Shown here one piece after another: positions 36,666 to 46,200 of a stretch of DNA of 64,000 nt. The stretch covers positions 23,666 through 87,665 of the forward strand of contig NZ_JASMRZ010000002.1 of assembly GCF_030462475.1 (NCBI RefSeq), given 5' to 3'. The position numbers were made by a program, and so were the translations under genes. Position 1 is the first letter of the stretch, and every line of letters starts with the position of its first letter. The notes beneath the pieces were generated by a model. The model saw only the letters and a program-made list of their open reading frames with translations. It was not told the origin of the DNA and did not search any database. This stretch comes from Variovorax sp. CAN15. GTDB taxonomy: Bacteria; Pseudomonadota; Gammaproteobacteria; Burkholderiales; Burkholderiaceae_C.

Positions 36666-37544
36666 TCAGGCCCAGGCCTCCATCACTGCTTCTCTCACCG
36701 CCTCGACCGCAACGGGCCTGCGCGCGCCAGCCGGCGCGACCCAGCACAGCCATGTGTGCGAACGCCATCCCTGCCAAATTGCGAGTTCGCCGTTGCGCTC
36801 GCCTTGCTCCGCCTGGTCGAGGCGCATCAGTCCCGCGCCCATGCCGCTCGCAACCATGCTGCGAATCGCGCTCTCGCCATCGGCCGTGCGGCCCTGGCGG
36901 TATTCGCGGCCCGCGCCCGCGAAGAGTTTCTCGAGATGCACCCGCAGGATGCATGAAGGCGGCGTGCCCACCCATGGCAGGCTGGTGACCTCGTCGAGCG
37001 ACAGTTCCGGGTTGGCTTCGGCCACGGGCGGCGGCAGCGCCACCACAAGGTCGACCGCGCCGAGGCGGCGCAGCTCCAGCCCCTCGATGTGCTCGCCATC
37101 GCTGAGCACGTAGGCGCAGTCGAGGTCGCCGCGCTGCACGGCCGAAAGCGTCTCGTACGACAGCCCCTGCCTCAGCTGCAGCGCCACCTGCGGATGCCGC
37201 TGCGCCAGCTTCACCAGCACCTCGCCCAGCCGCAGCGCGACCGGATCGACCACCGTGCCGAAACGCACCACGCCCTGCGCCGCCCCGCGCAGCTGGTCGG
37301 CCGCCGAGCGCATGCGCATCGCGGAAGCCAACGTACGCTCGGCCTCGTCGAGCAGGCTCACACCCGCCTCGGTGAGCGACATGCCGCGAGGCGTGCGCTC
37401 GAAGAGCTTCACGCCGAGTTCGTCCTCCAGCGCCTTGAGCTGGGCGCTGACTGCCGGCGCGCTGGTGAACACGCGCTCGGCGGCACGCGTCAGGCTGCCC
37501 TCGCGGGCGATGGCGACGAAGGTCTTGAGTTGGTAGAGCTCCAT
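36666..37544 (-). CDS. LysR-type regulator
   Basis: A 292-residue LysR protein with N-terminal winged helix (YQLKTFVAIAREGSLTRAAERVFTSAPAVSAQLKALEDEL). The effector domain is divergent. It faces away from a DMT transporter gene across 140 bases, the common arrangement for a regulator and its target. It also lies directly upstream of the fusion gene (130-base gap), in the same direction, but the gap is large enough for a separate promoter. The ligand is unknown. Confidence 0.85.
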   Translation of the reverse strand: MELYQLKTFVAIAREGSLTRAAERVFTSAPAVSAQLKALEDELGVKLFERTPRGMSLTEAGVSLLDEAERTLASAMRMRSAADQLRGAAQGVVRFGTVVDPVALRLGEVLVKLAQRHPQVALQLRQGLSYETLSAVQRGDLDCAYVLSDGEHIEGLELRRLGAVDLVVALPPPVAEANPELSLDEVTSLPWVGTPPSCILRVHLEKLFAGAGREYRQGRTADGESAIRSMVASGMGAGLMRLDQAEQGERNGELAIWQGWRSHTWLCWVAPAGARRPVAVEAVREAVMEAWA

Positions 37545-37684
37545 GGCTGCCGATTGTGAGCGCCGGCGCCGGATGCGTCCGTTCGCTTTTTTGGAGCCCC
37601 CTGTCCAAAGATGCGAATGGAAATTCCGGCTTTCGGCGCCGATTCTCGGGACATCGATTCATCGCAAGAAAAGGCTGGTTTCCC

Positions 37685-38665
37685 ATGTCCCGTCGCCAAC
37701 GCATCGCCGGCACCGCCGCGCTGCTGCTCGCCACCTCCGGGTGGGGCTCCCTGTTCCTCGTGAGCAAGGGCGTGCTCCACCATGTCGAACCCGTGTGGTT
37801 CACGCTGATCCGCTACACGCTGTCGGCGCTGCTCTTCGTGCTGCTGGTTCTGCCGCGCGGCGCCGCCCCATGGCGCAAGCTGCGCCAGCATGCGGGACCG
37901 CTCGCGCTGCGCGGCGCCGCGGGCTTCGGCGTGTTCAGCGTCATGCTGCTGGTGGGGCTGGCGCATTCGGTGCCTTCGCATGGCGCGGTCATCATCGCCA
38001 CCACACCCATGACCACGCAGCTCGTGCGCTGGGTGCTCGACGGCGTGCGCCCATCGCGAACCACCCTGCTGACCAGCGCGCTGGCGCTGCTGGGCGTGGC
38101 GACGGTCTCGGGGCTGCTCCTCGGGGGCGCAGGATCGGCGAGCGGATCGAGCACGCTCCTCGGCGACGCGATCGCTTTCGGCGGCACGCTGGGCTGGGTC
38201 TGGTACACGCGCGGCACCACGCGCTTTCCGGAACTCGACGTGATCGAGTACACCGCGCTCACGGTGCTGGCCTCGTGGCCCGTGCTGCTGGCGGCGGCCG
38301 TCGGCGCTTCGCTGCTGGGCTGGTCCGCGGTGCCGAGCGCGGAGGGCCTGCGCCTGTCGTGGCATGCGCTGCTTTTCGTGGGCGTGGTGCCTTCAGCCAT
38401 CTCGGTGCTGGCTTTCAACTACGGCGTGCGTGCGCTCGGTGCCGTCACGGGCACGGCGTTCCTCAACTTCGTGCCGGTGTCGGCGCTGCTGATGAGCGCG
38501 GCGCTGGGCAGGCTGCCCACGGTGGGCGAGGCCGCCGGCATGGCGATGGTGATCGCCGCGCTGCTGATCCATACCGCATCGAGCCGCAAGGCTTCCGCCG
38601 CAGCGGCTGCACCGATCGCGCCTCCACAGCAGAATTACCGGACCTGTGGAGCCACACCCTCATGA
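37685..38665 (+). CDS. DMT-family (EamA) transporter
   Basis: A 326-residue inner-membrane protein with about ten hydrophobic segments arranged as two EamA repeats (first starting TAALLLATSGWGSLFLVSKG, second LGDAIAFGGTLGWVWYTRG). Such proteins export amino acids, metabolites or drugs; the substrate here is unknown. It is divergent from the LysR gene at 36666-37544, which probably controls it. Its TGA overlaps the ATG of the next gene (ATGA at 38662-38665), so the two are coupled. Confidence 0.85.
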   Translation: MSRRQRIAGTAALLLATSGWGSLFLVSKGVLHHVEPVWFTLIRYTLSALLFVLLVLPRGAAPWRKLRQHAGPLALRGAAGFGVFSVMLLVGLAHSVPSHGAVIIATTPMTTQLVRWVLDGVRPSRTTLLTSALALLGVATVSGLLLGGAGSASGSSTLLGDAIAFGGTLGWVWYTRGTTRFPELDVIEYTALTVLASWPVLLAAAVGASLLGWSAVPSAEGLRLSWHALLFVGVVPSAISVLAFNYGVRALGAVTGTAFLNFVPVSALLMSAALGRLPTVGEAAGMAMVIAALLIHTASSRKASAAAAAPIAPPQQNYRTCGATPS

Positions 38666-39801
38666 GCATCAGCGACAGCAGCCCCCGAAGCCATCTTTTC
38701 GAGCCTCTTCGGCTCGGCCCCCTCCGGATCGACAACCGCATCGTCATCGCGCCGATGTGCCAGTACTCCGCCACCGAAGGCACGCCGGGCGACTGGCACC
38801 TGATCCATCTGGGCCATCTGGCGCTCTCCGGCGCGGGGCTGCTGATCATCGAGGCGACGGCGGTGGAGGCCGAAGGGCGCATCTCGCCCGGCGACCTCGG
38901 GCTGTACTCCGATGCCAACGAAGAAGGGCTGGCGAGGGTGCTCCACGCGATGCGCGCGCATTCGCCGGTCAAGGTCGCCATCCAGCTCGGCCACGCGGGG
39001 CGCAAGGCTTCGAGCCGCGCGCCGTGGGAAGGCGGCAGGCAGATCCGCCCCGGCGAACCCGGCGGCTGGAAGGCCTGGGCGCCTTCGGCCGTGCCACACG
39101 CCCCCGGCGAAGATCCGCCGATCGCGCTCGATGCCGCCGGGCTGGCCCGCGTTCGCGAGGCCTTCGTGGCCTCGGCCCGCCGCGCTGCGCGACTGGGCAT
39201 CGACGGCATCGAGATCCATGCGGCGCACGGCTACCTGCTGCACCAGTTCCTCTCGCCCATCGCCAACCACCGCGAGGACGAATACGGCGGCAGCCTGGAG
39301 AACCGATTGCGCTTTCCGCTCGAAATCTTCGACGCGGTGCGCGAGGTATTCCCCGCCGACCGGCCGGTGTGGGTGCGCGTGTCGGCCAGCGACTGGGTGC
39401 CCGGCGGCTGGGACCTGGACAGCACCGTCGCCTTCTCGCAAGCGCTCCAGGCACGGGGCTGCGCGGCCATCCATGTGTCCAGCGGCGGCGTGTCGCCGCA
39501 GCAGTCGATCACGCTGGGCGCTGGCTACCAGGTGCCGTTCGCGCAACGCATCAAGGCCGAGGTCGGGCTGCCGACCATCGCGGTGGGGCTCATCACCGAA
39601 CCCGCGCACGCCGAAGCCATCATCGCCAACGGCCAGGCCGATGCGGTGTCGCTGGCGCGCGCGATCCTCTATGACCCGCGCTGGCCGTGGCATGCGGCCG
39701 CCGAGCTGGGCGCGCGGGTGAAGGCGCCCCACCAGTACTGGCGCTCGCAGCCGCGCGAGTTCAAGGATCTGTTCGAGAACGCGGCCTTCGGCGCGCGGTA
39801 G
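38662..39801 (+). CDS. Old Yellow Enzyme family NADH:flavin oxidoreductase
   Basis: A 379-residue FMN enzyme of the YqjM/XenA branch. Motifs: RIVIAPMCQYSA, FMN- and substrate-binding HAGRKAS, IEIHAAHGYLLHQFLSP and ENRLRFPLEIFDAVR. It reduces activated C=C bonds in enones and nitro compounds; the natural substrate is not known. It has no signal peptide. The start overlaps the DMT exporter stop, suggesting joint detoxification under the LysR protein. A perfect inverted repeat follows at 39820-39854. Confidence 0.9.
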   Translation: MSISDSSPRSHLFEPLRLGPLRIDNRIVIAPMCQYSATEGTPGDWHLIHLGHLALSGAGLLIIEATAVEAEGRISPGDLGLYSDANEEGLARVLHAMRAHSPVKVAIQLGHAGRKASSRAPWEGGRQIRPGEPGGWKAWAPSAVPHAPGEDPPIALDAAGLARVREAFVASARRAARLGIDGIEIHAAHGYLLHQFLSPIANHREDEYGGSLENRLRFPLEIFDAVREVFPADRPVWVRVSASDWVPGGWDLDSTVAFSQALQARGCAAIHVSSGGVSPQQSITLGAGYQVPFAQRIKAEVGLPTIAVGLITEPAHAEAIIANGQADAVSLARAILYDPRWPWHAAAELGARVKAPHQYWRSQPREFKDLFENAAFGAR

Positions 39802-39819
39802 GCCGCCCCGTTGCCCTTA

Positions 39820-39854
39820 ACATGCCGGCCGGCGTTACATGCCAGCCGGCATGT
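39820..39854. terminator. 10-bp inverted repeat after the flavin oxidoreductase gene
   Basis: ACATGCCGGC (39820-39829) pairs exactly with GCCGGCATGT (39845-39854) across a 15-base loop. It lies 18 bases after the stop codon and before the CPBP gene. No T-run follows. Confidence 0.5.
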
Positions 39855-39882
39855 GCGCGTTCACCGACTCCATCCGACGCGC

Positions 39883-40533
39883 ATGAAGCAGCCCTCCTCT
39901 TCGCCGACCGCCACGCCCCTGGAAGCACTGGGCATCGTGGCACTGTGCTTCGGCTGGTTCATCATCGGCTCGCTGTGGTCGGTGAGCGCCGGCTTCCGCG
40001 ACGCTTCATTCGACGACGCCTCGCTCTTCGGCATCGTGGCCTTCGAGCTGTTCGTTGGCCCGATCGCCCTGCTCATTCTGCGCAGCCGGGGCTATGCGGT
40101 GCGCGACCTGATGCCCTCGCCTTCGCTGAAGGGCTGCGGCGTGGGGGCGCTGCTGTACCTCGCTGCCCTGCTGGCTTCCGTGATCGTGCTTTCACCGCTC
40201 GCCGACGGCGCGGCCACGCAGCCTATTGAACGCATGATGGAAGCGGCGCGGCCTTCGATGGCGATGGTCCTCGCGCTGTCGGTAGTCAACGGCCTGTACG
40301 AAGAGGTCTTCCTGCTGGGCTATCTGCAGAAGGGCCTGCGCCACCACGGCGCCTCCTTCGCGCTGGGCGTGAGCGTGCTGGTGCAGGTGCTGTACCACCT
40401 CTACCAGGGGCCGCACGGCGCGCTGTCGCTGGCGGTGGTCGGCATCGTGTTCGGCGTGTTCTACCTGCGTACCGGCTGGCTCTGGCCGGTGGTGTTCGCG
40501 CACATGCTCGCGGACACGCTGCCCTTTCTCTGA
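39883..40533 (+). CDS. CPBP-family intramembrane protease-like protein
   Basis: A 216-residue membrane protein with about six hydrophobic segments. The CPBP (Abi/CAAX protease) motifs are visible: Glu-Glu in NGLYEEVFLLGYLQ, His in VLYHLYQGPHG, and a late FAHMLADT. The Arg often found four residues after the Glu pair is Leu here, as in some bacterial relatives. Substrate and role are unknown. ATG 39883 (MKQPSSSPTATPL) gives a normal N-terminus. It is convergent with the methyltransferase remnant. Confidence 0.8.
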   Translation: MKQPSSSPTATPLEALGIVALCFGWFIIGSLWSVSAGFRDASFDDASLFGIVAFELFVGPIALLILRSRGYAVRDLMPSPSLKGCGVGALLYLAALLASVIVLSPLADGAATQPIERMMEAARPSMAMVLALSVVNGLYEEVFLLGYLQKGLRHHGASFALGVSVLVQVLYHLYQGPHGALSLAVVGIVFGVFYLRTGWLWPVVFAHMLADTLPFL

Positions 40534-40559
40534 ACCGGCCCGCCGCACGCAGCCGCCCC

Positions 40560-40769
40560 TCAGGCCGGCCTGAGGGCGCTCAGCCAGAACAGCTTCTGTC
40601 GCATCGAAAGCAGTTCGCCGCCTTCGATGCGGCGGTGCAGGTGCTCCAGCGCGGGACGGCACGCGTCAACGCCGAATTCGGGGCAGACATAGGGCACCTG
40701 CTTCAGGTACCACGCGAAGGTGCCGATGTCGGCGAAGGCGATCAGTTCGGCGCCCTCCGCGCCGGCCTT
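40560..40769 (-). pseudogene. C-terminal remnant of a class I methyltransferase
   Basis: About 70 codons in one leftward frame read AELIAFADIGTFAWYLKQVP, then a short helical tail ending FWLSALRPA and a stop. This looks like the C-terminal end of a SAM-dependent class I methyltransferase (FxDIGxxxWYLxxVP...F). The upstream part, including the SAM-binding motifs, is missing; the frame runs into the end of the GNAT gene instead. I read it as a truncated leftover, possibly the scar of a deletion. Confidence 0.5.
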
Positions 40770-41305
40770 CACTTCAGCTCGCGGTAGAAGAAGGTGGTGT
40801 CGCAAGGCTCGCCCTGCGGCAGCAGCGCGAAGCCGGGGATCGTTCCCACCCGCACCCAGCCCGAGCGCTCGTACAGCCGCTCGGCGTCGGCACTCGATGT
40901 GTCGAGCACCAGCAGCGTCTTGCCGCGCTCACGCGCCACCCGTTCGGCCGCCTTCATCAGCAGCCCGCCGACGCCGCGGCGGCGCGCGCGGCGGTGCACG
41001 AGCATCTTGGCGACCTCGCCGCGGTGCGGCTGGTTCTCGGGCTGCGCGAGCACCACCTGCACCGTGCCGAGGATGCCTTCCTCGTCCTCCGCCACCAGCA
41101 GCGCGCGTTCGCCGCTGTCCACGCCGGCGGCCACGTTGCGCCAGAAGGCCTGCGCGCACTCCTCGCTCAGCGGGTGCATGAAGCTCACCGAGGCGCCGCC
41201 ATCGACGCAATCGGCCAGCACGGCGGAAAGGTCGTGCAGCTGCGCTTCGGAAATGGTGTCCAGCAGGCGGATGGCCGGGGCGGTGCCGGCGGAAACGGTC
41301 GTCAT
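40769..41305 (-). CDS. GNAT-family N-acetyltransferase
   Basis: A 178-residue acetyltransferase. The acetyl-CoA segment VAKMLVHRRARRRGVGGLLMKAAE and the C-terminal LYERSGWVRVGTIPGFAL are typical. The substrate is unknown. The ribosome site GGAG stands 6 bases before ATG 41305; the ATG at 41311, which overlaps the regulator stop (ATGA), has the same GGAG directly abutting and is less likely. It lies immediately after the XRE-cupin regulator gene and is probably cotranscribed with it. Confidence 0.88.
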   Translation of the reverse strand: MTTVSAGTAPAIRLLDTISEAQLHDLSAVLADCVDGGASVSFMHPLSEECAQAFWRNVAAGVDSGERALLVAEDEEGILGTVQVVLAQPENQPHRGEVAKMLVHRRARRRGVGGLLMKAAERVARERGKTLLVLDTSSADAERLYERSGWVRVGTIPGFALLPQGEPCDTTFFYRELK

Positions 41306-41307
41306 GC

Positions 41308-41940
41308 TCATCTCCAGGAAGAAGGGGCGGTCGCGATCACCACGGCGTAGCGGGTGCTCTTGCGCGAGGGGTTGTGATAGCTGGTCGGGCGGTCGAGCAC
41401 CATCGCCAGGCAGTCGCCGGTGGCGAGCCGGTGCTGCTCGTCGCCCACCGTGAGTTCGATGACTCCATCGAGCAACCACACCTGCTGGTGGATGAGTGGC
41501 TCGCGCGCCGAGGTCTCGTAAGCCACACGCGCGCCGGGCGGAAACTCCACCTCGACGATCTGGATCGGCGACGCGAAGCCGCTGGGCGACACGTTTCTGC
41601 GCAGGTAGCCGGAGTGCGGATCGCGCCACTGCAGCTGGTCGGCCAGCCGCGAGACCGGATCGGCAGCCGGCGCCGGCGCCTCGAACAGCGAAGCCAGCGA
41701 CACGCCGAGGCCGGTCGCGAGCTTTTCGAGCACCACGGCGGTGGGGCTGCTTTCGCCGCGCTCGATGAGCGAGATCATCGAGCGGCTCACGCCGCAGTGC
41801 GTGGCGAGCGCATCGAGCGAGAGGCCCCTTGCCGCGCGCAGGTCGCGCACGCGCTGGGCGATGCGGTCGTTGAGGCCGGACGGGGTTTCCGTCTCGGCCG
41901 ATTCCCTTATTTCCTTCATATTGGATGAAATATCCATCAT
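41308..41940 (-). CDS. XRE-family regulator with C-terminal cupin
   Basis: A 210-residue repressor-type protein. The helix-turn-helix (about 30-85) reads RVRDLRAARGLSLDALATHCGVSRSMISLIERGESSP. The cupin domain (about 130-205) would bind a small ligand. Such proteins commonly control transport or detoxification genes next to them; here that is the GNAT gene, which overlaps its stop. A long imperfect dyad covers the start codon, which suggests autoregulation. ATG 41940 (MMDISSNMKEIRES). Confidence 0.88.
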   Translation of the reverse strand: MMDISSNMKEIRESAETETPSGLNDRIAQRVRDLRAARGLSLDALATHCGVSRSMISLIERGESSPTAVVLEKLATGLGVSLASLFEAPAPAADPVSRLADQLQWRDPHSGYLRRNVSPSGFASPIQIVEVEFPPGARVAYETSAREPLIHQQVWLLDGVIELTVGDEQHRLATGDCLAMVLDRPTSYHNPSRKSTRYAVVIATAPSSWR

Positions 41941-41947
41941 AAAGGAA
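41911..41947. promoter_or_regulatory. Imperfect dyad over the XRE-cupin start codon
   Basis: TTCCTT (41911-41916) and AAGGAA (41942-41947) form the outer arms and GGAT/ATCC (41923-41926 and 41932-41935) the inner arms of one dyad centred near 41929. About 13 of 16 positions are symmetric. It covers the start codon (41938-41940) and ribosome site of the regulator, a usual place for an autorepression operator. Confidence 0.4.
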
Positions 41948-41979
41948 ATCGCGTCAAGCCCGCCGGCAGGCTCCTCCGG

Positions 41980-43053
41980 TCAGCGTGAAGGCCCGACCAG
42001 CGCAGCGCGCGCGGCCTCGGAGGGAAACACGCAGGCCACATCGTGCGCGCAGCCCGGCACCACCACGACCTCACGGCGCTTGTCCGGCGCAAGCAGCTTG
42101 CGGTCGTATTCCGCATAGGCCAGGCCGCGCTGCATGCGGAACGAGCCTTGCGCAAGAGCAGCACAGGACTTGTCGAGCACGCGGTACGCGGTGCCCTTGG
42201 CGTCGTTGCTGTCGAGCGCGCCTTCCAGATAGCTGATGTCGGCCTGCGCGTACTGCTGGCGTGCTTGTGCTGCGGTGCGGCCGAGCCAGGCGGGCAGGTT
42301 GTCGGTGCCGTATTTCCAGCGGTTCATCTGCGGACATGCTGCTGCATCGGGCACGGCGAAGCCGGTCACGGAAGCGCCGTCGGCCGAGAACCGCGGGCGC
42401 ACCGGGTCGAAGTAGAGCCACGTGCTCGGGTCGGCGACCACGTAGCGCATGGCCGGCTTGCCGTCATGCTGCGTGAAGGCGACGTAGCGCTGCACGAATT
42501 GCCCGCCGGCCGAGAAGCCCGCGACGGTGATGGTGCGCAGGCTGGGCCAGCGCTGCGCGATGTCGGCCACCAGCGCGTCCATCACGGCGAAGGACCCGAC
42601 GCGGTTGCCCGAGGCCGAGCGCGCGCCTTCGAGCCAGGAGCCGCAGGTCCACAGCAGGTCTCCGGGTTGCGCGACAGGCACTCCCACTGTGTTGCAGCGG
42701 CCGGCCACCGCCTTGTCGGCCGCGACCTGGAAGAGCGGCGCGATCACCAGCGTGTCGCCGAGCGCATTGGCGTTGCGAAGGGTGCGCAGCGCGGCTTCGA
42801 ATGTCTTGTTGGCATCGCGCGAATGGCCGTGCATGGCGATGAGCGCGCGGGTCGGCCCGGCGGGAGCATCTGGATCGAGCGACGAGTAGTAATGCAGCGC
42901 GCCGCCGGCCCCCGGCGGCGTGAAGCTGCGGAAGCAATCGGCAGCGGCCGAATTCAGGCAGGTGGAGGCATCGGCCGTCGCCGCATGCACCGGCCATGAT
43001 GCGACGCACATGGCAGCGAGCGCCAAGAGAAAGAACCATCTGCAGCTGAGCAT
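41980..43053 (-). CDS. Secreted alpha/beta hydrolase (esterase-like)
   Basis: A 357-residue exported protein. The signal peptide is MLSCRWFFLLALAAMCVASWP, with cleavage near VHA-AT (24). The nucleophile elbow is TVAGFSAGGQFVQRY and a likely oxyanion segment is LIAMHGHSRDANKT. The mature protein holds about seven cysteines, consistent with disulfides. It resembles PHB-depolymerase/feruloyl-esterase-like enzymes at the fold level; I would not name a substrate. ATG 43053 starts the signal peptide. It is divergent from putA and 39 bases upstream of the XRE gene. Confidence 0.75.
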   Translation of the reverse strand: MLSCRWFFLLALAAMCVASWPVHAATADASTCLNSAAADCFRSFTPPGAGGALHYYSSLDPDAPAGPTRALIAMHGHSRDANKTFEAALRTLRNANALGDTLVIAPLFQVAADKAVAGRCNTVGVPVAQPGDLLWTCGSWLEGARSASGNRVGSFAVMDALVADIAQRWPSLRTITVAGFSAGGQFVQRYVAFTQHDGKPAMRYVVADPSTWLYFDPVRPRFSADGASVTGFAVPDAAACPQMNRWKYGTDNLPAWLGRTAAQARQQYAQADISYLEGALDSNDAKGTAYRVLDKSCAALAQGSFRMQRGLAYAEYDRKLLAPDKRREVVVVPGCAHDVACVFPSEAARAALVGPSR

Positions 43054-43229
43054 GTTCGTGCGACTCCCCGGATGGAACGGAATGAAAGCGGATTCTCTGC
43101 CCGCCATATTCAGCGGAGCTGACTTGTCCGGTGCCTTGCATAGCGATTTGCTCTGCCGGAGCGCTTCTCTTCGAACACAAATTCGGCGACAGGGCGCGGA
43201 TCATCCAACAAATCCAACCACGGACCGCC

Positions 43230-46200
43230 ATGAACCCCGACCCCCTGCCCTCTTTATTCGCGGCCTTCGCCGACGGACTGCCGTCCGACCCTTCGCCGCT
43301 GCGCGCCCGCATCACCGCGGCCTGCCGCCGCCCCGAACCGCATGCACTGCCGCCCCTGCTCGCGCAGGCCCGGCTGCCCGAAGGCCAGGCGGAAGAGGCA
43401 CAGGAACTCGCCTACCGCATCGCCCGGCAGCTGCGCGAGCGGAAAAGCTCGGGCGGCCGCGCCGGCCTCGTGCAAGGGCTCCTTCAGGAATACGCGCTGT
43501 CGTCGCAGGAAGGCGTGGCACTGATGTGCCTGGCCGAGGCGCTGCTGCGCATTCCCGATGCGGGCACGCGAGACGCGCTGATCCGCGACAAGATCGCGCA
43601 CGGCCAGTGGCAGTCGCACGCGGGCCGCAGCCCCTCGGTGTTCGTCAACGCCGCGACCTGGGGCCTGCTGCTCACCGGCAAGCTGGTGGCGACCCACAGC
43701 GAGGCCAGCCTGTCGACCGTGCTCACGCGGCTGATCGGCAAGGGCGGCGAGCCCCTGATCCGCAAGGGCGTGGACATGGCGATGCGGATGATGGGCGAGC
43801 AGTTCGTCACCGGCGAGACCATCGGGCAGGCGCTGGCCAACGCGCGCGAGTTGGAGGCGCGGGGCTTCCGCTATTCGTACGACATGCTCGGCGAGGCGGC
43901 GCTGACCATGGAGGATGCGAAGCGCTACCGCGTCGCGTACGAGCGGGCCATCCATGCGATCGGCAAGGCGTCGGCGGGGCGCGGGGTGTACGAGGGCCCG
44001 GGCATTTCCATCAAGCTGTCGGCGCTGCACCCGCGCTACAGCCGCGCGCAGCATTCGCGCGTGATGGCCGAGCTGTACCCGGTGCTGCGCGAACTCGCGC
44101 TGCTGGCGCGGCAGTACGACATCGGGCTGAACATCGACGCGGAGGAAGCCGACCGGCTGGAGCTCTCTCTCGACCTGCTGGAGCGCTTGTGCTTCGAGCC
44201 CGGGCTCGCGGGCTGGAACGGCATCGGCTTCGTGGTGCAGGCTTACCAGAAGCGCTGCCCCTTCGTGATCGATTTCGTGATCGACCTCGCGCGCCGCAGC
44301 GGCCACCGGCTGATGGTGCGGCTGGTGAAGGGGGCCTACTGGGACAGCGAGATCAAGCGCGCGCAGCTCGACGGCCTCGACGGCTACCCGGTCTACACGC
44401 GCAAGGCCTACACCGACGTGTCGTACCTCGCCTGCGCGCGCAAGCTGCTCGACGCGCCCGAGGCCGTGTACCCGCAGTTCGCCACGCACAACGCGCACAC
44501 GCTCGCCGCCATCTACACGATGGCCGGGCCCTCGCGCTACAGGCCGGGGCAGTACGAGTTCCAGTGCCTGCACGGCATGGGCGAGCCGCTTTACGAGCAG
44601 GTGGTGGGGCCGCTCGCACGGCCGTGCCGCATCTACGCGCCGGTGGGCACGCACGAGACGCTGCTGGCGTACCTCGTGCGCCGGCTGCTGGAGAACGGCG
44701 CGAACACCTCCTTCGTGAACCGCATCGCCGACCCGAGCATCCCGCTCGACGTGCTGGTGGAAGACCCGGTGGACACGGTGGAGCGCATGGCGGCGCAGGA
44801 AGGCACCGCAGGCCTGCCACACCCGGCCATCCCGCTGCCGGCGGCGCTCTACGGAATGCAGCGCGCCAACTCGCGCGGCCTCGACCTCGCGAGCGACGAC
44901 AGCCTGCGCGCGCTGGGCCATGCGTTGCGCGAGAGCGCGGGCGAGCAATGGCGCGCCGCGCCGATGCTCGCAGAAGCCGCGCCCGCCGATGGCGAAGCTG
45001 CCGAGGTGCCGAACCCTGCGGACCATCGCGACATCGTCGGACAGGTGCAGGAAGCCACGCTCGCCGATGTCGAATCGGCCATCGCGCGAGCCCACGCCTT
45101 TGCGCCGGCATGGGCCGCCACGCCGCCCGCCGAACGCGCCACGCTGCTCGAACGCGCCGCCGACAGGCTCGAACAGGGCATGCCCCGCCTGCTCGGGCTG
45201 CTGACGCGCGAGGCCGGAAAGACGTACGCCAACGCCATCGCTGAAGTGCGCGAGGCGGTGGACTTCCTGCGCTACTACGCGGCGCAGGCGCGCGGCGATT
45301 TCTCCAACGACACGCACCGCGCGCTCGGCCCCATGGCCTGCATCAGCCCGTGGAACTTTCCGCTGGCGATCTTCACCGGCCAGGTGGCGGCCGCGCTCGC
45401 GGCCGGCAACCCGGTGCTGGCCAAGCCGGCCGAGCAGACACCGCTGGTTGCGGCAGAGGCGGTGCGCGTGCTGTGGGACGCCGGCATTCCCCGCGCGGCG
45501 GTGCAGCTGCTGCCCGGCCGCGGCGAGACGGTGGGCGCCGCGTTGGTGGCCGATGCGCGCGTGCAGGGCGTGATGTTCACCGGCTCCACCGAGGTCGCGC
45601 GCATCCTGCAGAAGACGCTGTCGCAGCGCCTGGGCGCGCACGGCGCACCGGTACCGCTCATCGCCGAGACCGGCGGGCAGAACGCGATGATCGTCGACTC
45701 CTCCGCGCTGGTGGAGCAGGTGGTGGCCGACGTGATGGCCTCCGCCTTCGACAGCGCCGGCCAGCGCTGCTCCGCCCTGCGCGTGCTCTGCGTGCAGGAA
45801 GAGGCGGCCGAGCGCGTGGTCGCGATGCTCAAGGGCGCGATGGCCGAGGCCGCCATCGGCAACCCCGCGCGGCTCGCGGTGGACGTCGGCCCGGTGATCG
45901 ACGCCGAGGCTCGCGACGGCATCGAGCGCCACGTCGAGGCGATGCGCTCGCGCGGCCACGCGGTCTTCCGGCAGGCCCGCGAGCACGGCGACGACACACG
46001 CCACGGCACCTTCGTGACACCCACGCTGATCGAGCTCGACAGCATCGGCGAGCTGCAGCGCGAAGTGTTCGGCCCGGTGCTGCACCTCGTGCGCTACCGC
46101 CGCCGCGACCTCGGTGCGCTGGTCGGGCAGATCAACGGCACCGGCTACGGGCTGACGCTGGGCGTGCACACGCGCATCGACGAGACCATCGCGCAAGTGG

